From contig NC_031774.1 of the NCBI RefSeq assembly GCF_001522545.3, forward strand, positions 25,429,824 to 25,493,823: DNA of 64,000 nt. Direction: 5' to 3'. The notes beneath the pieces are model-generated. The model worked only from the letters and a program-made list of their open reading frames with translations. It was not told where the DNA came from and did not search any database. The number at the start of each line of letters is the position of its first letter. The first letter of the stretch is position 1. The stretch comes from Parus major. Lineage: Eukaryota > Chordata > Aves > Passeriformes > Paridae. This document shows, piece by piece, positions 53,801 through 60,411 of the stretch. The position numbers and the translations under genes were made by a program.

Positions 53801-56800
53801 TTTAGTTTTTAAAGCACAGAGTATCACACTATTTTTCCTTTGAGACCTCACCTTCTTTGAAAGCAGAGGTAGGTTGCTACTCAGTCAACAAAGAGCTATC
53901 TGATGTTTGTTTATCTTATTCAACATTATCCTGATCTACAGTACTTCATTCTGTGACATCCTTAAGAAACAGGCTCAAATAGGCTCACAGAGTAGCTTGG
54001 GGATTACTGGCAGAAAGAAAAGACATCTTTTTCTTCACCAGCAGGTCCCCAAGACTTATTTACTGGTAATTAACAAAAGAATCTGAAAAGAATCCTCTAC
54101 AATAGCAGAGGATTCAAAATGAGCACATCACCTCAACAGATAAGAGGGAGACAAAATGTGTTGGAGAAGACACTCTGTGTTTTGTAGACAGGGAAAGAGA
54201 GGCACAGAATTTTTTGATGAATACATTTGCCTAAACTTCGTATGCAACAAGTCCATGAACAGAGCTAAAAACTGAGCCCACACATCTTGAGCACTACTCC
54301 AGGTGTGTGTATTTTGGTGATAACAGGAATTTTCAAACTGTCTACATCTCACTAAGAGGGACTTGTCAGAAATCTCCCTGTCATCAGGACAGAGGACAAG
54401 GTCACAACTGTAACACTGTTTTCTGAGAATGCAGCATCATTCTACTTTGTACAATCCCTTTGCATAAGCAGCTGAATCATGGTTCTTATCTTGTTCAATT
54501 TTCATTCTAGATGAAAGGTGATACTACGAGAAATTAAATAAACAGTTCAAAGGAATGAAGGTGAGGTCTTGGATATACATGTAATGTTTGATAGCTTTCA
54601 AAAGGAATAGAAATTCATTTGACCTTTTCTGCTATACTATAAAATTGTTTCTGTTCTCCACAACCCAATATTACAGACAATGTGAACAGAACACTTCTCT
54701 TCGTGTGATTGGAAAATTGATAAAGGTGACATCCATGCTTTTGAAACACCAAAGTGAGTGAAATACGAAGAGATGTTAAGAATTTTTATCTGTAGGGTAT
54801 TATGGCTTTGGCAAACTTCATCATGATCTCCCAAAAAGGAAAGAAAATGCAAAACAAGAGAAGGAAGAGCAGTATGGTAAAAGGATAGGTAAAACTGTGG
54901 ATTAGTGATGTGCCAAGTTCGTGAGACACACGTAGGAGTGGCAGGAGAAAATTCTCATAGAAAAATCTCTGGGAAGGTAAACCACCAGGCAAGGGCTACC
55001 CAAATATCACATTTTCAAAACACTTTGCCTGTCAGCTGTAATGTACCATGTACCATAGTCCCACCAAAAAATTCTGTTAGACATCTTTCAGTGGGGGGCA
55101 AGAGGCAGCTGATGTCATGATGGTCATTACAACCAAAGAATTAAGAGGGTAAGTATTTCAGCTCTGTATTCTATGCATTTGTCATGGACATGTTATATAA
55201 ACATCTCTGTATTAAAACTGGTGTTAAGATATTTTCGAGCACCTTAAACAGCCAACTTTCCAGACAAATAATGTGCAAAAAGCCCCCATAACCAAATAAA
55301 CCTCTGAACATGTAAATAGACATTCTGTGGCATAAATTGCTTTCAGCTGTGATTTCTTAGCAAGTATGACTTTTGTTTTTTGCATTTGTGCAGTATCTAG
55401 CACAAGCAGGGGCTGATACAGTAATTTGAGAATCATGTAACATCAATGAAAAAATTAGGTACTTACAAAAATCTGCCTGATGAGCATTTTTCAACTTTAT
55501 GATTCTTACAGTAAGCAAGGAGTAAGGTGTCATTTCTTCCTGCTGAAAAAAAAACCCAAAACAAAGGAGGTGTATTTTAAAGTTTTGAATATTTGTATTG
55601 GCTTTAATGCAACCAAACACTGAAAAGAACCAAGGTTCTGCTAAAGTTCTCTTCCAGTTGGCATCACAGTAAATAAACAATAGGCAGCAGAATGCACTTT
55701 CTCCACAAACTTCATTGACCCCTAAAGCCTGTAGCTATCTGTGCACACAAAGAGAAGGTGTGGAAAGAGAGGATGAATAGGAAAGTTAAGATGGTGTAAA
55801 TAAACTGAAAAAGTTCATTTAGCCAGTAACATTAAATTGTACACATGACCATCAGCAGCCAATATGAAGACAAAGTTCAGTGAATCCAGATATCAGAGAT
55901 GTTTCAAATTTGGTTGGCTATTGACCAAGAGCCTGTGTTGTTCAAGGTAGAATCAAGGCCTACACAAAATATTCTTCTTTTAATGCAGTGCTTGGAAAAT
56001 TGATGAGAAGGGGGGAAAAAAGACAGGTATTTTTATGTTTTCTTTCTTGTTTTTAAAAGAATCATTTTCCTGAGAGAGAGATGACTAAGGATGAGTGTTA
56101 GCACCTTAGGGAATGTCTAAGCACTGCACAACAGGTAGCTTTAGACAAACTCCTAGCTTGCTTTGTGGGAACAGAGGCTTTTCCTTACCAAGGATGGTTA
56201 TCTGATTGATAGATATGGAATAGTTTTGACTATAATCCTTAACTTCAAAGACAACTATCCTCAATTCCTTGTTGAAGGTGCCAGGCCTGACCATCTAGGT
56301 CTGTAAAAGTTGTGACAATCATGTGTTCTTGATGGATTTTACATCTTCAGAGAACATGCTCATCGTGTCCCCTAGCAGCAGCTAGAGCAAGCAGGGTATT
56401 AGTAAAAAAGGAGGAGAAAATAGACAATTCTTACTATGGCTGCAGCATAGGTGGTTATATTGATCCCCCAACTGTGAGAACAGTTGGGGGAGAATTATCA
56501 AAACAGCTCAAGTTTATAGAAAGGAAAGAGAGTTGCATCATAGTTGTACTACAGAGACTGAATAGAAAGGGTAAATCCACACTAGGGATGGCTCCCTCTC
56601 TCACTGTTTAGGAATAGAAGCAGAAGAAAAGGAATTTCAGAAATTTCAGATTGTATTGAGTAATAAGCTCTGGAGTTGATGTATGATTATAGCAGTAACA
56701 GTTTTGTTAGATAGGAGTAACATAAAATGACTGCAGTGGATGTCTGAGGATAAGGCTCTGCAGGGGAAAGTAAATGCAAACTCTGTCAGGTCCTGAGGTC

Positions 56801-59800
56801 TGACTGCTACTTGCTACGTGAAGAGCTTTGTGAAGAGCTTTAATCTGCATACAAATGTGTTATCAGCAGATCCTGAATTTGGTATCTCCAATAAAAGGGG
56901 AAGGTATAAATAGTATATCTATAAATAATATGTACGTAAAAAAGTCATCAGAGTTAGGCTATGAAATAATAAGGAATCTTTTAAGGACTTCTGAGCAAAG
57001 CATTAATGAAAAAACAAAATATTACAGCATTAAGATGAGGCAGGTTTAGCAACAGGGAAGCGTTAGTTTGCAGTTCTAGTAGCAAGGAGCTGTGGAAGTT
57101 ATAAAATGGCCAAACTTACTATGATACCACTTGAGTATTTGCAAAAAGATACTCAGAAAAATAACACTGAAGGCACAGTATACAGTGGGTCAAGAAATAG
57201 TCACAGTATATTGTGGACCACTGATATTCAGAAAAAGTTTGAGAAGTTCAGATAATGGCAGAAGACAAATGGATCACTAATTCCTAGTAAAGTCACAACA
57301 CGAAACATCATCAACAAGAAGGGGTGGCCAAAGAAAGAAGCTGTTATGAAAGCTAATGACCAAAAGTTAGAAAAGATGGTCTGAAGTGAAATAGAGGGGA
57401 GCTGGTTGAAGATGATGAAATAATTAGGAGATGTTATCATTTTCTGAGAAACTTCAATTAAAATAACAGGGATAAACTCTTGAGTGAAATAAGAGAAAGC
57501 ACATACAAAGATGCTGCTACTGTGACAAATGTTGAAGTTTGATAAAAAGATCAAAGTATAAGAAATCAGTGAGACAAGACAGTAGATCAGCTGGAGTGTG
57601 TAGAGCATCGGAGCATGGGGAATCAATCCATCATGACAAAATTTAGCTTAACCTCTCAAATAATTTCCATCTCTGTAAGAATGAAAGACATGAAGGTCAT
57701 AAAAGGAAATTGCACAAAAAAATTGAATAATTTCCAGGCTACGAAGTTGTCCAATAAAATGTCAAAACTGATGTTTTTATAAAACACTGGGTGATTGAAA
57801 GGCACGTTAAATAGAAGCCAGTGCCTAATATAACCATGAAACTTGCCCATGAGCTCAAGTTTATGACCAGGAATTGTATCAGGATATCTTCAGTGAGCTG
57901 ACTGGTTAAAATGCTCACACTTTTTGCTGTGAGGTACAGAAGCAGCATGTCCAAATCAAGTAGGCTAAGCGTTAAAAAAATGCATTCTCCTCATCAGGCT
58001 ACAAAGAATAGAATATATTGGCTTCTGGGTAGGTATATTCCAAAACTAGAAAAAAAACAAATTAATCACTGTTACTCTAAGTCACATGTAAGGCACAGGA
58101 TATTTTACATGGCTGTGCCCTCAACAGGGGAGGTAAGATCTCATCATTATCAGAACACAGGCTGAGCCAGCTCCACAAAATTGTGAATTGTTGTTACATT
58201 TTCCTAAAAATTTAGCAGTGGAGCATATTTGGCTTTGCACTATAGGTAGGCAGCAGCTAAATTCCATGCACAGCCACAGGCATAATTTTCTAAACCAAAT
58301 CCAGTAATTATTCAGTTTATCACACAGCTATGCAAATTCCTCTCAAATTGAAACAAGTACTTAGGCAAATGTTTGAGCATTTGCATTAAGGAAAGCTTTT
58401 GTACCTGTTTACTTCTTCTGGAATTCAAGGTCTGGTACAAGCATGTTATCCTTTCTAATAGCTCTCTACTAATGATTATCCTTCCGTTGAAGATTGCAAG
58501 CTATGACTTGCAATAATTCAGGCAATTACCTAAAGCTACCCAGGAAACCCAATACCTGTAAGAGGCAGAAATTGGCCAGTTTAGACAAGTCTGTGCCTTT
58601 AATGCCATTTTTCTGCTGAGATTTATTACAGAGGAGCGAAGACATATCCAAAGCCAGGAGGTAAATAGAGTGTCAGAGAATGTCTTTGTTGTTAAATACC
58701 TGTGGACAGCAAACAGAACTTTCAGAAGTTCATTTGGCAGGGAGAAATTATGGCATGAATAATGAATTAAAGCTGTGGAAAGTGTCCCATACCCCCAATA
58801 TGCAGGAGGTTACAGCCACATAATTTTTTTTGTACAACTTCACATATGTTCTAAAACATGTGCTGGATCCTAACAATCTTTATGTAAATGTAACTATATT
58901 AGTGGTAAAGAGGTTGCTTTTAGCCATGGATATTCTAAACCAAAACAGAGCTTCAGTATGAATACATTAAACCATTACAAAACTGCTAAGTAAGGTCATT
59001 CTTTTCCTCAACAGCTGCTTTTCCTGCTTTAGTACATTCTGTTGCTGAGCTTTAGCATACACACACACACAGCAAATTAGGAAAAACCGAAATGCCGTGT
59101 CATTTTTGGTTATGTTACTTTGCCCTTTACAGCAAGTTTCACTCCCCACTGGTAGTTTGTACCTTTTGTACACTAATATCCATCTGTAGGATTGCCAGCA
59201 GGCTGTTAACAAGAGATCAGTTTGATCAATCAGTTTGATAAGATTGTGACATATATAGGCAAAACAACGTTCCTAGTTCTCTGTTCATTTGGTAGTCTGC
59301 TTATACAAGCAAAATGTATGAGCTATAGACACTTCAATCACACACCATTTAAGATGTCATCAAAAGGAAATTTTCTTTATCTTTGGAGCCCCCAGGTTTT
59401 ACTTTGAGGCAGTTTGGCACAATTCCAGCTGCAAAAGCTATCACTGATAGAGCTGCTCCGTGTTTGATGCAGCTACATCTCTGCCAGAGGCCCTGCAAAT
59501 GTTGCCAGAGTTGTTTTTTTCATTGTGAGAAAGTGCACAGGGATCAAAGTGGGCACTTGTTCTGAAAACTGGCATTAACAACCAAACCCCAAAGGTTCAC
59601 CAACAACCAAGCCCTGACTTTCAGATTCTGCCAACATTCTCCATTCGTTCTGGGCTACAGCTCCATTAAGTCAATAGGAAGCATTAGAAGAAGGCCAAAA
59701 TCAGTCTCATTTTAACAGCAAATCGAGAACATTCTCACTAAGGTATTTCTCTGAGGAATAAAACCATGAAAACAACACATTCTATGTTGTTAATACTATG

Positions 59801-60411
59801 CAGATATTGCAGCTAAAGAAAATTTTCTTTAAATATTCCTACTTCTACATAACCATGTGAATATTTAATAACCAAATCAGGGTGAGGGAGAAGGAAGGAA
59901 GATCCTACCCTTTTCAAAAAGGTATTGGCTTAGTCCCCCATATTTTTAGTTTGTTGAAATATGGTACCTTAGCATCATCACTTGGGGCTACATAGTGCAT
60001 CATCCATTTTCTTTCTTCATTTTCCAAGGGGCTTGATTTTCTGCTTGAATTCTGCTGAGGGAAGAAGAACAGGGGATGAAAAAGAGAGTAAAAATCAGGT
60101 TTTTTTACTTATTTCAATGTCCCACTGTAGCATTCCAGTGTGTGGAACAGGCAATTTGTACCTCTGCATTATGGTAAATAACATGAATGTACCAGTTCTG
60201 TGTTATGTGGAAAGATTCTGACTCCAGGTCAGAACACAACTGCAAATATCCAAGAAAGGACAATCCTGTTTTCCTGGAAATCTAAGTCCTATACATAACA
60301 AGGGACTTGGCCTGTTGTAGTTCAGAGGCAAATCTCAATCAAAACCCCGAGTCTCCTGCCAGGGTTGTTCTGTTTTCTACTTACCTGAGGTAAGGCAGAA
60401 GTTGATGCCAT
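28730..60411 (-). CDS. PLA2G4E: PLA2G4E, cytosolic phospholipase A2 epsilon (whole gene, 21 coding exons)
   Basis: Members of this family bind membranes through a calcium-dependent C2 domain. The epsilon enzyme is known as a Ca2+-dependent N-acyltransferase that makes N-acyl-phosphatidylethanolamine and acts in clathrin-independent endocytic recycling. The exons join in consistent phase into 874 residues (human about 868). Layout: disordered N-terminus (1-40); C2 domain (about 42-165) with Asp62, Asp68, Asn93 and the 118-126 acidic loop as likely Ca2+ ligands; linker (166-300); lipase domain (302-830) with GGGTR (357-361), GLSGTTW (Ser389 nucleophile) and LIDTAF (Asp673); polybasic tail (VERKKQRKK, 830-838). 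Motifs YKAPGV, LRGLQ-like HNFLKGLQ and QNPLPIY favour the D/E/F subgroup, and the C-terminal third favours E. An avian E-like paralogue cannot be excluded. It lies in the same orientation as EHD4. Confidence 0.93.
29047..31872 (-). other. PLA2G4E: PLA2G4E intron 20
   Basis: A 2.8-kb intron of unique AT-rich sequence. No gene or mobile element is recognised. Confidence 0.8.
31873..32059 (-). CDS. PLA2G4E: PLA2G4E coding exon 20
   Basis: Encodes residues 708-770 ([20 protein letters not shown] ... [10 protein letters not shown]). Donor CCTG|GTAAGT, phase 1. The acceptor is an unusual ACAACAAG|CCCC, chosen because it restores frame and homology. Confidence 0.88.
32060..32797 (-). other. PLA2G4E: PLA2G4E intron 19
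   Basis: Unique AT-rich sequence; nothing recognised. Confidence 0.8.
32798..32964 (-). CDS. PLA2G4E: PLA2G4E coding exon 19 (catalytic Asp)
   Basis: Encodes residues 652-707, with [20 protein letters not shown]. Asp673 aligns with the catalytic aspartate of the cPLA2 Ser-Asp dyad. Acceptor CTCCTAG|ACTG; donor GGG|GTGAGT, phase 0. Confidence 0.94.
33419..33434. repeat. (AT)8 microsatellite
   Basis: Lies in PLA2G4E intron 18; the rest of that intron (32965-33851) holds nothing recognisable. Confidence 0.9.
33852..34040 (-). CDS. PLA2G4E: PLA2G4E coding exon 18
   Basis: Encodes residues 589-652 ([17 protein letters not shown] through [18 protein letters not shown]). Acceptor CTGCAG|GTGATG; donor AAAG|GTATGG, phase 1. 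Confidence 0.94.
34041..35075 (-). other. PLA2G4E: PLA2G4E intron 17
   Basis: Holds a 152-codon minus-strand frame at 34617-35075 that abuts exon 17 but matches nothing and is not needed to join exons 17 and 18. Confidence 0.75.
35076..35183 (-). CDS. PLA2G4E: PLA2G4E coding exon 17
   Basis: Encodes residues 553-589 ([19 protein letters not shown] ... WTRDKIIDI). Acceptor CCACAG|GGATC; donor ATAG|GTGGGT, phase 1. Confidence 0.94.
35819..35852. repeat. Compound (TA)n(GA)n microsatellite
   Basis: (TA)9 followed directly by (GA)8 in PLA2G4E intron 16 (35184-36082), which otherwise shows nothing. Confidence 0.93.
36083..36220 (-). CDS. PLA2G4E: PLA2G4E coding exon 16
   Basis: Encodes residues 507-553 ([18 protein letters not shown] ... 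[22 protein letters not shown]). Acceptor TTTTAG|AATGG; donor GAAG|GTGATT, phase 1. Confidence 0.95.
36648..36762 (-). CDS. PLA2G4E: PLA2G4E coding exon 15
   Basis: Encodes residues 469-507 ([20 protein letters not shown] ... SDQDF). The QNPLPIY motif is diagnostic of the family. Acceptor AACAG|GAGG; donor AGAG|GTAACA, phase 1. Confidence 0.95.
37675..37999 (-). mobile_element. CR1 LINE 3' fragment
   Basis: Reads, on the plus strand, as the reverse complement of the CR1 3' end: CAGAATCGACAAATGG, GTTGGAAGGGCCCTTAAAAA, GCAGGGACACCTTCCAC, CTTCCTAATACCTAATCTAA and CTACATGCCCTTGT. About 325 bp, 5'-truncated and diverged, so old. Confidence 0.9.
38152..38177. repeat. (AAAC)n simple repeat
   Basis: AAAT/AAAC units followed by an A run, between the two CR1 fragments. 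Confidence 0.85.
38190..38346 (+). mobile_element. CR1 LINE 3' fragment
   Basis: Sense-orientation CR1 3' end: GTTGCCCAGAGAATTTGTGG, GAGATATTCAAAGCCC, and GGACAAGATGAACTCCAGAT leading to GTCCCTTCCAATCTCAAC. About 155 bp. Confidence 0.85.
38418..38643 (-). CDS. PLA2G4E: PLA2G4E coding exon 14
   Basis: Encodes residues 393-468 ([16 protein letters not shown] to [16 protein letters not shown]). Acceptor TTCTTAG|GACC; donor GAG|GTACAA is weak but phase 0 fits. Confidence 0.95.
38945..39081 (-). CDS. PLA2G4E: PLA2G4E coding exon 13 (catalytic serine)
   Basis: Encodes residues 348-393, with the oxyanion-hole motif GGGTR (357-361) and the nucleophile elbow GLSGTTW (Ser389). Acceptor AACAG|GTACC; donor TG|GTAAGA, phase 2. 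Confidence 0.96.
39082..40491 (-). other. PLA2G4E: PLA2G4E intron 12
   Basis: Unique sequence without a recognised gene or repeat. Confidence 0.8.
40492..40627 (-). CDS. PLA2G4E: PLA2G4E coding exon 12 (start of lipase domain)
   Basis: Encodes residues 302-347, containing [18 protein letters not shown], the classic entry to the cPLA2 catalytic domain, and [10 protein letters not shown]. Donor GAG|GTATCT, phase 0. Confidence 0.95.
40628..41799 (-). other. PLA2G4E: PLA2G4E intron 11
   Basis: Unique AT-rich sequence; nothing recognised. Confidence 0.8.
41800..41837 (-). CDS. PLA2G4E: PLA2G4E coding exon 11
   Basis: A 38-bp exon encoding residues 290-302 ([12 protein letters not shown]). Acceptor TTTTCAG|CAC; donor TG|GTAAGA, phase 2. 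Confidence 0.85.
41838..42578 (-). other. PLA2G4E: PLA2G4E intron 10
   Basis: Includes a GC-richer patch at about 42130-42330 with overlapping 80-90-codon frames on both strands. None is needed for the protein or resembles a family. Confidence 0.75.
42579..42671 (-). CDS. PLA2G4E: PLA2G4E coding exon 10
   Basis: Encodes residues 259-289 ([20 protein letters not shown] ... VVGE), a cysteine-rich then basic linker segment. 93 bp, phase 0 both ends; acceptor TTTCAG|TGT, donor GAG|GTGAGT. Confidence 0.85.
42796..42965 (-). CDS. PLA2G4E: PLA2G4E coding exon 9
   Basis: Encodes residues 202-258, including [14 protein letters not shown] and [14 protein letters not shown]. The end is set by phase: donor TTT|GTACGT at 42795 keeps the next exon in frame. 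A stronger GTGAGT donor 59 nt further on (42736) would include an in-frame TAG at 42772-42774. Confidence 0.78.
43876..43939 (-). CDS. PLA2G4E: PLA2G4E coding exon 8
   Basis: Encodes residues 181-202 ([21 protein letters not shown]), matching the Cys-Leu-Glu-Val-His linker strand of the family. Acceptor CCATAG|TGTCG is modest; donor CGG|GTAAGA, phase 1. Confidence 0.85.
44350..44392 (-). CDS. PLA2G4E: PLA2G4E coding exon 7
   Basis: A 43-bp exon encoding residues 166-180 ([14 protein letters not shown]), the linker after the C2 domain. Acceptor TTCCAG|CCGG; donor GTG|GTAAAA, phase 0. Confidence 0.88.
44953..44993 (-). CDS. PLA2G4E: PLA2G4E coding exon 6 (C2 domain)
   Basis: A 41-bp exon encoding residues 153-166 ([13 protein letters not shown]), the last C2 strand. 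Acceptor TTTTCAG|GGC; donor AT|GTGAGT, phase 2. Confidence 0.9.
45659..45787 (-). CDS. PLA2G4E: PLA2G4E coding exon 5 (C2 domain)
   Basis: Encodes residues 110-152 ([17 protein letters not shown] through FPLNTE), with the third calcium-binding loop. 129 bp, phase 0 both ends; acceptor CCCAG|AATG, donor GAG|GTAAGA. Confidence 0.95.
46620..46756 (-). CDS. PLA2G4E: PLA2G4E coding exon 4 (C2 domain)
   Basis: Encodes residues 64-109, including [16 protein letters not shown] and [12 protein letters not shown], hallmarks of the cPLA2 C2 domain. Acceptor TTTACAG|TAAGCC; donor AAG|GTAAAC, phase 0. Confidence 0.95.
48620..49043 (+). mobile_element. Degenerate CR1 LINE 3' fragment
   Basis: Sense-orientation CR1 features: GGGGAGAAGCTGAGTGAGCT, CTCTTCAGCCTGAAGCAGAG, AGATTGCCCAGAAAGGTTGC, GGCAGGGGTCTGGACTACA and a terminal TGTGATTCTG. 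The middle is heavily diverged or interrupted, so it is an old copy. Confidence 0.8.
49573..49608. repeat. (CAAA)n plus poly(A) simple repeat
   Basis: Five CAAA units run into an A tract of about 19 bases. No retroelement body was recognised next to it. Confidence 0.9.
52012..52345 (+). mobile_element. Probable solo LTR of an endogenous retrovirus
   Basis: Begins TGTTGGGGAATGGGCTGTGT and contains an AATAAA at 52259-52264 followed by a short R/U5-like tract. Its GC-richer composition differs from the intron around it. There is no internal viral coding sequence nearby. The right boundary and target duplication are unresolved, and the family is not identified. Confidence 0.45.
55467..55542 (-). 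CDS. PLA2G4E: PLA2G4E coding exon 3 (start of C2 domain)
   Basis: Encodes residues 39-64 with the first C2 strand, [20 protein letters not shown]. Donor GTAAGT, leaving phase 1. The acceptor is again CAGCAG after a T9 tract. Confidence 0.9.
55543..59967 (-). other. PLA2G4E: PLA2G4E intron 2
   Basis: Holds the perfect hairpin at 56464-56491, a short (AC)n at 59059-59071, and a purine-rich plus strand at about 57200-57650 that yields a spurious hydrophobic 132-codon frame on the minus strand. No exon is recognised. Confidence 0.75.
56464..56491. repeat. Perfect 12-bp inverted repeat with GAGA loop
   Basis: TCCCCCAACTGT, loop GAGA, then its exact reverse complement, in PLA2G4E intron 2. On the plus strand the loop is a GNRA tetraloop; on the transcribed minus strand it is TCTC. 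Confidence 0.85.
59968..60054 (-). CDS. PLA2G4E: PLA2G4E coding exon 2
   Basis: Encodes residues 10-38 ([17 protein letters not shown]... SDDAK), polar and probably disordered. It is 87 bp, phase 0 at both ends, with donor AAG|GTACCA. The acceptor is a CAGCAG tandem, so Gln10 may be optional. Confidence 0.65.
60055..60384 (-). other. PLA2G4E: PLA2G4E intron 1
   Basis: 330 bp, bounded by a strong GTAAGT donor and a CCCTCAG acceptor. Nothing else is seen. Confidence 0.6.
60385..60411 (-). CDS. PLA2G4E: PLA2G4E first coding exon (provisional start)
   Basis: Encodes MASTSALPQ and ends in a near-consensus donor CAG|GTAAGT. The reading frame stays open upstream for 35 codons, to a TGA at 60517-60519. 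A plausible acceptor (TGTGTCAG|GAGG) at 60486 lies inside it, so the true start could be in another upstream exon. Confidence 0.55.

Larger units (their letters stand above)
46757..55466 (-). other. PLA2G4E: PLA2G4E intron 3
   Basis: The largest intron (8.7 kb), separating the first C2 exon from the second. It contains a CR1 fragment (48620-49043), an AAAC/poly(A) repeat (49573-49608) and a probable LTR (about 52012-52345). No additional exon is required by phase. Confidence 0.8.

Noticed and set aside
57228..57626. 132-codon hydrophobic minus-strand frame in PLA2G4E intron 2
   Set aside because: It is the complement of a purine-rich tract, which automatically yields Phe/Ser/Leu-rich translation. 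No transmembrane protein family is recognised.
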